Position numbers and translations under genes: made by a program. 64,000 nt of DNA from an uncultured Subdoligranulum sp. (GTDB lineage Bacteria > Bacillota > Clostridia > Oscillospirales > Ruminococcaceae). Location: contig CALZZE010000001.1 of the NCBI GenBank assembly GCA_945830575.1, positions 62,001 to 126,000 on the forward strand. Direction: 5' to 3'. The notes beneath the pieces were generated by a model. That model saw only the letters and a list, made by a program, of their open reading frames with translations. It did not search any database and was not told the DNA's origin. Position 1 is the first letter of the stretch, and each line of letters opens with the position of its first letter. Below are positions 24,738 to 34,055 of this stretch, one piece after another.

Positions 24738-27245
24738 ATAGACCCCAAACAGCAACGGCATATCTCCACCGACGGCGTGAAGACTCCCCAGAATGCCGCC
24801 GGAACCCCCAAGCCGAAAAAGAAACGGTTCAGCATCGTTAAATTCCTTTTGCAGCTGATCGGATGCCTGCTCTGCGTGGGCGTGATGGCCTGCAGTGTGG
24901 GCGCGGTGCTGCTGTCCATGTATGTGGTGCAGGTCACGGCGGACGACGGCGAGACGCTGGATCTTGACAATATGAAATCCAAACAGACCTCCATCATTCT
25001 GGACACCAACGGCGAGGAATACGACTCGCTGACCCGGGATGAAAACCGCATCTGGTGCGCACTGGGCGACATGCCGGAGAACCTTCAGCATGCCGTGGTG
25101 GCGGTGGAGGACAAGGACTTCTACACCAACAAGCTGGGATTCAACTTCAAGCGTACCGTGGCGGCGGCCCTCAACGAGTTCACCGGCCAGAAGCTGCTCG
25201 GCTCCAAGCAGGGCGCGTCCACCATTGAACAGCAGCTCATCAAGAACCTCACCAAGGACGATGAGCAGGACGCCATGCGGAAAATCCGCGAGATTTTCCG
25301 TGCCATCGGCATCTGCAACAAATACAGCAAGGAAACCATTCTGGAGGGTTACCTCAACACCATGCCCCTGACAGGCACCATCTGCGGCATGCAGGCGGGC
25401 GCGAAGGAGTATTTCGGCAAGGACGTGAGCGAGCTGACGCTGGCGGAATGTGCCACGCTGGCCTCCATCACCAAGAACCCCACCCGCTACAACCCCTACA
25501 CCAACCCGCAGATCCTCATTGCCCGCCGCAACCACGTGCTGGCGCTGATGCGCAATCAGGGCTACATTACCGCGGAGGAGTGCGAGGCCGCCCAGAATGA
25601 GACGGTCAGACTGGTGGAGAGCAAGGCCGCCGTGGAGAACTCCACCCGCACCTCCAACAACTCCTGGTACACCGACGCGGTGTACGCGCAGCTCAAGAAG
25701 GACTTCATGGAGAAGAAGGGCTTGAGCGAATCCGAGGCCATGGACATGATCTTCAACGGCGGCCTGCGCGTCTACAGCAATGTGGACCCCAAGGTCCAGA
25801 CCGCGGTGGAACAGATGATGTACAACGAGGATGACGAAAACTTCCCCGCGCTGTGGATCGATGAGGAAGTGGAGAGCTGGATCCCGCTGGGCACCGAGAT
25901 CACCTACGACGAGGAGGGGATGCCGGTCAATCCCCCGGGGGACCACGAGAACGAGGCCATCTTTGGCAAGGACGATGTGCCGGTCTATTCCGACGAGGCC
26001 AACAACGTCTTCAAGACCGGCAAGGACGATACCGGCGAGTATATCTGCTTCTACCGCAAGACCCGGACGCAGGGCTCCTGCGCCGTGCTGGACTACAACG
26101 GCAACATTGTGGCCGTGGGCGGCGGTGTGGGCGAAAAGACGGTGGACCTTGGCACCAACCGCGCCACGCTGCCCCACCAGACCGGTTCTACCATGAAGCC
26201 GGTGGCGTCCTACTGTCTGGCGCTGGACAACAAGATCATCAACTATTCCATGCCGCTGCAGGATTCCCCCATCTATTCCAAGGAATCCAAGCAGGTGCTG
26301 GACACCGACCGTGTCAGGGCGCTGGGTCTGCCCAACGACCGGTTCGCGGCGGTGAACCTGGCCCGTGACGATGTGTGGCGTGAATGGCCCACCAACTACA
26401 CCGGCCCCGGCACCGGCAAGACCATGCTCATCTATGACGCGCTGCGCCAATCCTACAACACCATCGCGGTGCTGGTGGGCAGCATGGTGGGCGAGGAATA
26501 TATGTACAACTTTGCCCACGACACGCTTGGTTTCAGCTACCTGAACACCGAGGGCGATATGTCTCTGGCGCCGCTGGTGCTGGGCTCCCAGAGCTACGGC
26601 GTCACCGCCGTGGAGCTGGCGGGCGCTTACGCCATCTTCAACGACGGCACCTTCACCACGCCCCATTACTATGAGATCGTGGAGGACTATCAGGGCAACA
26701 TTGTGCTGGACAACACCCAGTTCATCTCCAAGACGCAGGCCATCAAGCCGGAGACCGCCCGCATTATGAACCGGATGCTCACCAACGTGCTCAAGCCCAC
26801 CGGCACTGCCAACGGCATGGCTCCGGACGGCGAGATGGAGGCCGCGGCCAAGACCGGTACAACCAGCGACTTCAAGGACTACACCTTTGCCGGCATGACG
26901 CCCTATTACGTCACCGCCATCTGGTGGGGCTACGACAAGCCGCACAACATGTACGAGCATCCCAGCGGACTGGGCAAAAGCGGCAAGCCCATCCAGCGCG
27001 CATGGAAGGCGCTGATGGAGGAGGTGCAGGCCGACCTGCCCTACAAGGAATTCTATAACACCGAAAACGTGGTGGAAAAGAACTTTGACCCTGCCACCGG
27101 CGCGCTGGTCACCAGCGGCGGCGCGGTGGGCTACTACACCGAGGACAACCTGCCCTCCAACGACTACGCGTATTCCGAGGAGGATCAGTACGCCCAGGCG
27201 GCGGCAGACGCCGCACAGGCTGCGCTGGCCGCGGCTGGCGGCTGA
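24738..27245 (+). CDS. Class A penicillin-binding protein, PBP1A type (apparent ATA start)
   Basis: About 835 residues. A Lys-rich cytoplasmic tail and one membrane helix (about 32-58) are followed by a GT51 glycosyltransferase (catalytic Glu in AVEDKDFY near residue 124, GASTIEQQLIKN) and a transpeptidase with SxxK HQTGSTMKP (about 482), SxN RQSYNT and KTG AAKTGTTSD (about 703). It polymerises and crosslinks peptidoglycan. The start is odd. AAAGGAGG (24722-24729) sits eight bases before an in-frame ATA at 24738 and there is no ATG nearby. GTG at 24777 lacks a ribosome-binding site, and GTG at 24669 lies upstream of it. Confidence 0.92.
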   Translation: MDPKQQRHISTDGVKTPQNAAGTPKPKKKRFSIVKFLLQLIGCLLCVGVMACSVGAVLLSMYVVQVTADDGETLDLDNMKSKQTSIILDTNGEEYDSLTRDENRIWCALGDMPENLQHAVVAVEDKDFYTNKLGFNFKRTVAAALNEFTGQKLLGSKQGASTIEQQLIKNLTKDDEQDAMRKIREIFRAIGICNKYSKETILEGYLNTMPLTGTICGMQAGAKEYFGKDVSELTLAECATLASITKNPTRYNPYTNPQILIARRNHVLALMRNQGYITAEECEAAQNETVRLVESKAAVENSTRTSNNSWYTDAVYAQLKKDFMEKKGLSESEAMDMIFNGGLRVYSNVDPKVQTAVEQMMYNEDDENFPALWIDEEVESWIPLGTEITYDEEGMPVNPPGDHENEAIFGKDDVPVYSDEANNVFKTGKDDTGEYICFYRKTRTQGSCAVLDYNGNIVAVGGGVGEKTVDLGTNRATLPHQTGSTMKPVASYCLALDNKIINYSMPLQDSPIYSKESKQVLDTDRVRALGLPNDRFAAVNLARDDVWREWPTNYTGPGTGKTMLIYDALRQSYNTIAVLVGSMVGEEYMYNFAHDTLGFSYLNTEGDMSLAPLVLGSQSYGVTAVELAGAYAIFNDGTFTTPHYYEIVEDYQGNIVLDNTQFISKTQAIKPETARIMNRMLTNVLKPTGTANGMAPDGEMEAAAKTGTTSDFKDYTFAGMTPYYVTAIWWGYDKPHNMYEHPSGLGKSGKPIQRAWKALMEEVQADLPYKEFYNTENVVEKNFDPATGALVTSGGAVGYYTEDNLPSNDYAYSEEDQYAQAAADAAQAALAAAGG

Positions 27246-27267
27246 GCAGGCCATATCAGACCCCGAA

Positions 27268-27298
27268 ACACCCTTGCCGGATGGCAGGGGTGTTTTTG
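27268..27298 (+). terminator. Terminator of the PBP gene
   Basis: ACACCC-T-TGCC, loop GGAT, GGCA-G-GGGTGT, TTTTTG. Confidence 0.85.
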
Positions 27299-27394
27299 TG
27301 CAAAAGACAGCTGTACCGTGACCAAAAACAAACTGCGTTTTCCCGTGGAGAACTGTGCAATCCGCCAAAAAGCGTCCCGGCGGGGGCAAATCCC

Positions 27395-27423
27395 TTGCAA
27401 CGGTCGGTGGGATGTGCTATGAT
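27395..27423 (+). promoter_or_regulatory. Promoter of the ACT-hom-thrB-lysC cluster
   Basis: TTGCAA (27395-27400), 17-base spacer, TATGAT (27418-27423). Confidence 0.65.
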
Positions 27424-27466
27424 GTACTTCGTCAGGAAAACAACTGTACGCAAGGGAGGTACATCT

Positions 27467-27895
27467 ATGGCACAGAGACGGTTCCTGTTGGTGGATTCCG
27501 AAGTCCTGCCCACAGTATTCGTCAAGGTGCTGGAGGCGAAGGAGCTTTTGGCGTCCGGAGCGGTCGCCAGCATTTCCGCCGCTGCAAAACAGTCGGGAAT
27601 TTCCCGCAGCGCCTTCTATAAATATAAGGATTGCGTGTTTGACGCGGAAAACGGCCGGGAAAGCATCACGGTCATCGCCACGCTCCGGGATCGCACCGGC
27701 GCCTTGCAGGAGCTTCTGTCCGGCATTTCGGCGGCAGGGGCCTCGGTGCTCACCATCACCCAGTCCCGCCCGGAGGACGGCACCGCGCAGGTGGAGGTCA
27801 CCATGCGCACCGACACCATGCAGCTCACCGTGGAGGAGCTGCTGGCCCGGCTGTCCCGCCAGCCGCAGGTGGTGGAAGTCCGCCGCGGCGCATAA
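27467..27895 (+). CDS. ACT domain-containing protein (PheB/YszB-like)
   Basis: 142 residues. An N-terminal helix-turn-helix-like part (ISAAAKQSGISRSAFYKYKD) precedes an ACT domain (SITVIATLRDRTGALQELLSGISAAGASVLTI). ATG 27467 follows GGGAGGTAC. Such proteins regularly precede homoserine dehydrogenase in Firmicutes and are thought to sense an amino acid of the aspartate family. Whether it acts on DNA or on an enzyme is not known. Confidence 0.88.
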   Translation: MAQRRFLLVDSEVLPTVFVKVLEAKELLASGAVASISAAAKQSGISRSAFYKYKDCVFDAENGRESITVIATLRDRTGALQELLSGISAAGASVLTITQSRPEDGTAQVEVTMRTDTMQLTVEELLARLSRQPQVVEVRRGA

Positions 27896-27942
27896 AATAG
27901 AATCCCCCGACACTGCACCGGGGGAACAGGAGGAAAACCATC

Positions 27943-29172
27943 ATGGCTAAAATTGCGATCATGGGATTCGGCACGGTGGGCAGCGGCGTTCTGGAAGTCT
28001 GCCGCCGCAATGCCGCATCCATTGCCCGCCGCGCCGGCGAGCCGGTGGAAGTCAAATACATTCTGGATGTGCGGGATTTTTCCAATCATCCCGACGCCGC
28101 ACTGTTCGTCAAATCCATCGACACCATCCTTGCGGACCCGGAGGTCAAAGTGGTGGTGGAGACCATCGGCGGCACCAAATTTGCCTATCCCTTTGTGAAG
28201 GCCTGTCTCGAGAGCGGGCGCAGCGTCTGCACCTCCAACAAGGAGATGGTGGCCACCTACGGCGCCGAGCTGCTGGCACTGGCCCGCGCCAACAACGCGG
28301 CCTTCCTGTTTGAGGCCAGCGTGGGCGGCGGCACCCCCATCATCACGCCGATGCACCAGTGCCTTGCCGCCAACCACATCAGTGCCATTCAGGGCATCGT
28401 CAACGGCACCACCAACTTCATGCTCACCAAGATGAAGCGGGAGAACATGGGCTTTGACGCCGCGCTGAAAATCGCGCAGGACTTGGGCTACGCCGAGACC
28501 AAAGACCCCGGTGACGATGTGGACGGCCGGGACGCCTGCCGCAAGATCGCCATTCTGGCCAGTCTGGCCTGCGGGCATCATGTGTACCCGGCGGCCATCC
28601 CCACCCGGGGCATCCGGGATATTACGGTGGCGGACATCGCCGCCGCCGAGGGTCTGCACTGCGCCATCAAGCTGATCGCCTGGTATCACGAAGGAGAGAA
28701 CGGCGCGCCCATGGCCGCGGGCGTGGAACCCATGCTGGTTCCCGCCGAAAACCAGCTGGCCGGTGTGGACGATGTGTTCAACGCCGTGCTGATGCAGGGC
28801 GATATGCTGGGCGATGTGGTGTTCTACGGCAAGGGCGCGGGCAAGCTGCCCACCGCCAGCGCCGTGGTGGCGGACGTGGTGGATGCCCTCAAGGAGGGCT
28901 CCGCCGTCCATGACAGCCTGTTCTGGCAGCCCGCGCCGCCCCCGGAGGGGCAGCTGACCGACGCGGCCGCCCATGCGTGGTATCTGCGGGTGCGGGGCGT
29001 TCCCGCCGCCGTGCTGCCTGCTGCGGCAGGGCAGGGCCGTCTGGTGTTCGACAAGGACGGCGAGTGCGCCTACCTCATCGAAAAGGCCACCGCCGCCGAG
29101 GTGGACGCGGCGGAGCAGAAGCTTCAGGTTCTGGGCGGTCAGGTCGCGCTCCGGCTCAAAATGCTGGCTTGA
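27943..29172 (+). CDS. hom: Homoserine dehydrogenase
   Basis: 409 residues. NAD(P)-binding GFGTVGSGV at the N-terminus, and the catalytic domain contains GIVNGTTNFMLTKM and GYAETKDPGDDVDGRDACRKIAIL. Reduces aspartate-4-semialdehyde to homoserine, the branch point to threonine and methionine. It lacks the C-terminal ACT domain of longer forms; a separate ACT protein is encoded just upstream. AGGAGG precedes the ATG. Confidence 0.95.
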   Translation: MAKIAIMGFGTVGSGVLEVCRRNAASIARRAGEPVEVKYILDVRDFSNHPDAALFVKSIDTILADPEVKVVVETIGGTKFAYPFVKACLESGRSVCTSNKEMVATYGAELLALARANNAAFLFEASVGGGTPIITPMHQCLAANHISAIQGIVNGTTNFMLTKMKRENMGFDAALKIAQDLGYAETKDPGDDVDGRDACRKIAILASLACGHHVYPAAIPTRGIRDITVADIAAAEGLHCAIKLIAWYHEGENGAPMAAGVEPMLVPAENQLAGVDDVFNAVLMQGDMLGDVVFYGKGAGKLPTASAVVADVVDALKEGSAVHDSLFWQPAPPPEGQLTDAAAHAWYLRVRGVPAAVLPAAAGQGRLVFDKDGECAYLIEKATAAEVDAAEQKLQVLGGQVALRLKMLA

Positions 29173-29205
29173 ATTTTACTATTCTGATACAAAGGGTGTC
29201 CTTTC

Positions 29206-30102
29206 ATGATAAAAGTTACCGTTCCCGCCACCAGCGCCAATGTGGGCGCGGGGTTTGACTCGCTGGGACTGGCCGTATCCATGCACAACGTGTTCACCTT
29301 CGAGGAATCCGACCGCATCCAGATCGCCTCCTCGGACGGCACGCACATTCCCACCGGCTCCAACAATCTGGTGTTCCGCAGCGCCCGTGCGGTCTATGAC
29401 CAGCTGGGCATCCCCCTCAAGGGGCTGCGCATCACCCAGCGCAACGACATTCCCATGGCCCGGGGCCTTGGCTCCTCCTCTGCCTGCATTGTAGCGGGTA
29501 TTCTGGGCGCCAACGCGCTGCTGGGCGACAAGCTCACCAGCCGTCAGATGCTCACCCTTGCCACCGCCATCGAGGGTCACCCGGACAACGTGGCTCCTGC
29601 CATGCTGGGCGGCTTTGTCACCAGCGTCTACGACGAAGGGCAGGTTTACAGCGTTAAAAAATGCATCGATACTGAGCTTGCCTTCGCGGCGTTCATCCCG
29701 GATTTCCGGCTGCTCACCTCCAAGGCCCGTGCGGCGCTGCCCGCCATGGTGAGCCACAAGGACGCGGTGTACAATCTGTCCCGCGCCGCGCTGGCCACCG
29801 CCGCCTTCTGTGACGGCGATTACAGCCTGCTGGGCGTTGCCACCAAGGATTCGCTGCACCAGCAGTACCGTCTGCCCCTCATCGAGGGCGGCTACGAGGT
29901 CTTTGAGCTGGCGCAGGACATGGGGGCGCTGGCGGTGTATATCTCGGGCGCCGGCCCCACCATCATGGCGGTGATCCACCGGGACGACACCGAATTCTTT
30001 GACCGGGTGGCGGCGGCGCTGCCCCAGAACGAAAAGCTGCGGCACTTCACCGTCCACCGCCTGCTGGCTGACAATGTGGGCGCTGCGGTGGAGGTTCAGT
30101 AA
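29206..30102 (+). CDS. thrB: Homoserine kinase
   Basis: 298 residues, GHMP kinase fold: PATSANVGAGFDSLG at the N-terminus, the ATP loop PMARGLGSSSACIV and a C-terminal GAGPTIMAV-type motif (ISGAGPTIMA). Phosphorylates homoserine for threonine synthesis. Its ribosome-binding site is weak. Lies 33 bases after hom. Confidence 0.95.
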   Translation: MIKVTVPATSANVGAGFDSLGLAVSMHNVFTFEESDRIQIASSDGTHIPTGSNNLVFRSARAVYDQLGIPLKGLRITQRNDIPMARGLGSSSACIVAGILGANALLGDKLTSRQMLTLATAIEGHPDNVAPAMLGGFVTSVYDEGQVYSVKKCIDTELAFAAFIPDFRLLTSKARAALPAMVSHKDAVYNLSRAALATAAFCDGDYSLLGVATKDSLHQQYRLPLIEGGYEVFELAQDMGALAVYISGAGPTIMAVIHRDDTEFFDRVAAALPQNEKLRHFTVHRLLADNVGAAVEVQ

Positions 30103-30135
30103 TAGAAGGAAAACAGGGGAGGAAAGGTTTCCAAT

Positions 30136-31341
30136 ATGGGTTTGATCGTACAGAAATTCGGCGGCACTTCTGTGAAGGACCGCAGCCGCATTTTCAATGT
30201 GGCACGTATTGTCATGAACACCCGCAACGAAGGCAACGATGTGGTGGTGGTGGTTTCCGCGCAGGGCGATACCACCGATGACCTCATCAAGAAGGCCGCG
30301 GAAATTACCAGCGACCCGTCCCACCGGGAGATGGATATGCTGCTGGCCACCGGCGAGCAGATCTCCATTTCGCTGCTGGCCATGGCGCTGCAGGAACTTG
30401 GCGTGCCCTCCATCAGCCTGACGGGCTGGCAGGCGGGCTTCAACACCGACCGGGCCTACACCCGCGCCCGCATCAAGCGTCTGGACACCGAGCGCGTGGA
30501 GAGCGAGCTTGCCCGCAACCGCGTGGTGGTGGTAGCAGGGTTCCAGGGGCTGAACCGCTCCGAGGACATCACCACGCTGGGCCGCGGCGGCTCCGATACC
30601 TCCGCTGTGGCGCTGGCCGCGGCGCTGCACGCCGACCGCTGCCAGATCTTTACCGATGTGGAGGGCGTGTATACCGCCGACCCGCGCAAGATCCCCAAGG
30701 CCACCAAGCTGAAGGAAATCTCCTTCGATGAAATGCTGGAACTGGCCTCTCTGGGCGCACAGGTGCTCAACAACCGCAGCGTGGAACTTGCCAAAAAGTA
30801 CAATGTGGAGCTGGAGGTCATTTCCAGCATCAACCCGGTGCCCGGCACCATTGTGAAGGAGGAATCTCAAGTGGAAGGTATGCTGATCAAGGGCGTTGCC
30901 AAGGACAACGATGTGGCCGTTATTTCCGTGTTGGGTGTGCCGGATGTGCCCGGTATGTCCTTTAAGGTGTTCAGCCTGCTGGCGCAGAAGAACATCAACG
31001 TGGACATCATTCTGCAAAGCTCCGGCCGCGACGGCAACAAGGACGTGGTGTTCACCGTGCCGCTGGGCGATGCCGAGACCGCCCTCGCCACGCTGGAAAA
31101 CAACAAAAAGCGCTTCGGCGGCGGCGAGATCAGCGTGGATAAGACCTGCGCCAAGGTGTCCATCGTGGGTGCCGGCATGCAGAGCCATTCCGGCGTGGCC
31201 TCCACCATGTTCGAGGCGCTGTCCAATGCCAACATCAACATCAAGATGATCTCCACCAGTGAGATCAAGATCAGCGTCATCATCGACGAAAATGACGCCG
31301 ACCGCGCCGTGGCCGCCATCCACGACGCCTTCATTCACTAA
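30136..31341 (+). CDS. lysC: Aspartate kinase
   Basis: 401 residues. The N-terminal kinase has VQKFGGTSVKD and GRGGSDTSAVALAA. Two C-terminal ACT domains (DVAVISVLGVPDVPGMSFKVFSLL and AKVSIVGAGMQSHSGVASTMFEAL) provide feedback inhibition by lysine and/or threonine. First step of the aspartate pathway. It closes the ACT-hom-thrB-lysC cluster and is followed by a strong terminator. Confidence 0.95.
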   Translation: MGLIVQKFGGTSVKDRSRIFNVARIVMNTRNEGNDVVVVVSAQGDTTDDLIKKAAEITSDPSHREMDMLLATGEQISISLLAMALQELGVPSISLTGWQAGFNTDRAYTRARIKRLDTERVESELARNRVVVVAGFQGLNRSEDITTLGRGGSDTSAVALAAALHADRCQIFTDVEGVYTADPRKIPKATKLKEISFDEMLELASLGAQVLNNRSVELAKKYNVELEVISSINPVPGTIVKEESQVEGMLIKGVAKDNDVAVISVLGVPDVPGMSFKVFSLLAQKNINVDIILQSSGRDGNKDVVFTVPLGDAETALATLENNKKRFGGGEISVDKTCAKVSIVGAGMQSHSGVASTMFEALSNANINIKMISTSEIKISVIIDENDADRAVAAIHDAFIH

Positions 31342-31364
31342 GCTTTATAGAGGGTAAGTGGGTA

Positions 31365-31403
31365 GCCCCCGCGCCGCGTGTCTGCGGTGCGGGGGCATTT
31401 GTT
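31365..31403 (+). terminator. Terminator of the lysC cluster
   Basis: GCCCCCGCGCCGC (31365-31377), loop GTGTCT, GCGGTGCGGGGGC (31384-31396), then ATTTGTT. Confidence 0.85.
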
Positions 31404-31421
31404 AAAATGCCTTTCCCGCTC

Positions 31422-31450
31422 TTTACAATTTGCACAAAAAGCGGTATAAT
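31422..31450 (+). promoter_or_regulatory. Promoter of the M16-lgt cluster
   Basis: TTTACA (31422-31427), 17-base spacer, TATAAT (31445-31450); the CCGGGC-AATTTC-GCCCGG hairpin (31472-31489) lies just before the ribosome-binding site. Confidence 0.75.
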
Positions 31451-31506
31451 ATTTGTATCTATAGACTAAATCCGGGCAATTTCGCCCGGTGGGAAGGAAT
31501 ACAGAT

Positions 31507-32778
31507 TTGGAACGCAAACAACTGGCTCCCGGCGTGTACCTCACCGCGCTGGATGCACAAAAATTCAACCGCTGCCGCATCACGGTGCATCTGCGGTTCC
31601 CGGCCAAACGGGAGTACGCCACCAACACGGCGCTGCTGCCGCTGGTGCTGGAGCGCGGATACGCCGCCTGCCCGGACATGACCGCCTTGTCCCGCCGTCT
31701 GGCGGCGCTGTACGGGGCCGACCTGGGGGTGGACCTGGGCACTGCGGGCATCGACCGGGTGCTGACCGCCGACATCTGCGGCATTAAAGACGAGTTTGCC
31801 CTGAACGGCGAAAACCTCACCGCCGAATACTGCGGCATCGTGCTGGGCACCATCTTTGACCCCTATCTGGTGGACGGCGCCTTTGACCCGGAAGCGGTGC
31901 GCATCGAAAAAGAAACGATGACACGCCGTTTGCAGGCGGAATACAACAACAAGCGGCTGTACTGTGTGCGGCAGGCCCGCCGTAAATTCTTCGGCGATTC
32001 CCCGGCAGGCACCGAGCTGGGCGGCTATCTGGCCGACCTGCCCGCCGTCACGCCGCAGACCCTCAAAGCGGAATATGACCGCATTCTGCAAAGCGCCGTC
32101 ATTGACGTGATGGTGCAGGGCGCGGACGCGGACAGCGTGGCCGCGCTGGTGCAGGAGCGTCTGGCAGGCATCCGCCGCACCCCCTGTGCCTACGCCGCGC
32201 CGGTGGCAATGCCCCGGGCGGAGATACAGCGTTACATCGAGGAAATTCCCGGCCTGACCCAGGCCAAGCTGTGCATGCTGTTCACCACCGGCGATGCATC
32301 GGTACAGCCCACCATCCACCAGCTGCGCATGGCGATGGGCCTGTTTGGCGGCACCTCCACCAGCCGTCTGTTCCGCAACGTGCGGGAAAAGCAGTCTCTT
32401 TGCTATTACTGCGCCTCCACGGCGGTGCGCTCCACCGGCGTGATGATGGTGGATTCCGGTGTGGAGCCGGGCGGCGAGGAACGTGCCGAGCAGGCCATCC
32501 TGAAGGAATGGGAGGCACTGAAAAACGGCCCCATCACCCCCGGGGAACTGGAGGATACCCGCCGTGCGCTGCTCTCCGGCATGGAGAGCCTTGGGGATTC
32601 GCTGGCCGCGCTGGAAAGCTGGTACTACGGCCAGATCGCCCGGGGTGAGCCGCTCACCGACCCTGAAACGGCCCGCGCTGCGGTGCGTGCCGTCACGGCG
32701 GAGGAGGTCCGTGCCATTTTGCAGGGATATTCCTACTCCGTCCGCTACATCGTCACCGCACAGGAGGACGCCCAATGA
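31507..32778 (+). CDS. M16 peptidase-like protein lacking the zinc motif (YmfF-like)
   Basis: 423 residues from a TTG start at 31507, supported by GGAAGGA eight bases upstream. It has the M16 two-domain fold, including GLFGGTSTSRLFRNVREKQSLCYY, but where active members have HxxEH it reads LPLVLERGYA, so it cannot bind zinc. Such proteins pair with an active M16 subunit, encoded next with a 4-base overlap, as in B. subtilis YmfF/YmfH. Substrate unknown. Confidence 0.85.
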   Translation: MERKQLAPGVYLTALDAQKFNRCRITVHLRFPAKREYATNTALLPLVLERGYAACPDMTALSRRLAALYGADLGVDLGTAGIDRVLTADICGIKDEFALNGENLTAEYCGIVLGTIFDPYLVDGAFDPEAVRIEKETMTRRLQAEYNNKRLYCVRQARRKFFGDSPAGTELGGYLADLPAVTPQTLKAEYDRILQSAVIDVMVQGADADSVAALVQERLAGIRRTPCAYAAPVAMPRAEIQRYIEEIPGLTQAKLCMLFTTGDASVQPTIHQLRMAMGLFGGTSTSRLFRNVREKQSLCYYCASTAVRSTGVMMVDSGVEPGGEERAEQAILKEWEALKNGPITPGELEDTRRALLSGMESLGDSLAALESWYYGQIARGEPLTDPETARAAVRAVTAEEVRAILQGYSYSVRYIVTAQEDAQ

Positions 32779-34046
32779 ACCACACCCAAAGCAAGGCCGC
32801 CGCGGCGCTGAGCTGCCAGAAAACCGTGCTGCCCAGCGGGCTGACGGTTCTGTGCCGCCCTATGCCGGGCTACAGCTCCACCCACGCCATGTACGCCACA
32901 AAATTCGGCTCGGTGATGCTGGATTTCACGCTGGACGGCAACCCGGTGCATCTGCCCGCGGGCACCGCCCACTTTCTGGAACACAAAATGTTCGAGACCC
33001 CCGAGGGGGACGCTTTCGACCTTTACGCCGAGACCGGCGCGGCGGCCAACGCCTTCACCAGCTATGACCGCACCTGCTACATTTTCACCGCCACCCGGGA
33101 CATCGACCGCAATCTGGACATTCTGCTGGGGGCGGTGGGCAAGCCATGGTTCACCAGGGAGACCATCGCCAAGGAGCAGGGCATCATCGGACAGGAAATT
33201 AAAATGTACGATGACAGCCCCGACTGGCGGCTGCTCACCGGGCTGTTCCGCTGTCTGTACGCCCGCCATCCCATCCGGGAGGACATTGCCGGCAGCGTGG
33301 AGAGCATCGCTCAGCTCACGCCGGAGCTGCTCTACGCCTGCACCGACGCTTTTTACGCCCCCGCCAACATGGTGCTTTCGGTGGCGGGCAGTGTGACGCT
33401 GGAACAGGCGGTGGACGCCTGCAAACGCTGCGGTCTGTATGAGGCCCGCCCGCCCCGCGCCGTGGCGCTGTCCCTGCCGGAGGAAACCGGCCCGGTGCCC
33501 CAAAAGGAACTGGTGTTCTCCATGCCGGTGACCAAGCCCTGCTTTGCGGTGGGCTACCGGGAGGAGCCCATCGCCCCCGGCGACACCAAACGGGAGGTGC
33601 TGCTGGACATGCTGTCCGACCTTGTGTGCGGCGGCCTGACCGGTCTTTACCGAAAATTTTACGATGAAGCGCTGACCAACCCGGAATTTTCGGGAGATTT
33701 TGTTTCGGCCAGCGGCATGTGTGCCATCGCCTTCACCGGCGAGAGCAGCCAGCCCCGCCGCGTGGTGGAGCTGCTGCAGGCGGAAATTGACCGTCTGCGC
33801 CGGGAGGGCATCGACCCGGAGCTGTTTGAGCTGGTAAAGCACCAGATGTACGGCGAGCTGCTGGGCGATGTGGAGAGCGTGGACGATGCCGCCGAGGAGC
33901 AGGCCGCGGCCTTTTTGAAGGGCCGCACGCTGGCGGATGAGATCGACACGCTGGCGGCGCTGACCGTGGAGGACGCCAACGCGCTGCTGCAAACCGCGCT
34001 GCTGGAAGAAAACCGTGCCTACGTGGAAATTCAGCCGCGGGAGTGA
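32775..34046 (+). CDS. M16 family zinc peptidase (YmfH-like)
   Basis: 423 residues. The zinc motif HFLEH is intact in GTAHFLEHKMFE, and the downstream glutamate region lies in IGQEIKMYDD. The C-terminal domain has LSDLVCGGLTGLYRKFYDEAL. It likely forms a heterodimer with the preceding inactive homologue. The pair lies directly upstream of lgt. Confidence 0.88.
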   Translation: MNHTQSKAAAALSCQKTVLPSGLTVLCRPMPGYSSTHAMYATKFGSVMLDFTLDGNPVHLPAGTAHFLEHKMFETPEGDAFDLYAETGAAANAFTSYDRTCYIFTATRDIDRNLDILLGAVGKPWFTRETIAKEQGIIGQEIKMYDDSPDWRLLTGLFRCLYARHPIREDIAGSVESIAQLTPELLYACTDAFYAPANMVLSVAGSVTLEQAVDACKRCGLYEARPPRAVALSLPEETGPVPQKELVFSMPVTKPCFAVGYREEPIAPGDTKREVLLDMLSDLVCGGLTGLYRKFYDEALTNPEFSGDFVSASGMCAIAFTGESSQPRRVVELLQAEIDRLRREGIDPELFELVKHQMYGELLGDVESVDDAAEEQAAAFLKGRTLADEIDTLAALTVEDANALLQTALLEENRAYVEIQPRE

Positions 34047-34055
34047 GGAAGTACC

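Noticed and set aside
24525-27389. Extension of the small minus-strand gene into a 1053-codon frame across the PBP gene
   Set aside because: Only the last 98 codons look like protein and have a ribosome-binding site; the rest is antisense to the PBP gene.
29179-31338. 719-codon minus-strand open frame opposite thrB and lysC
   Set aside because: Antisense shadow without motifs.
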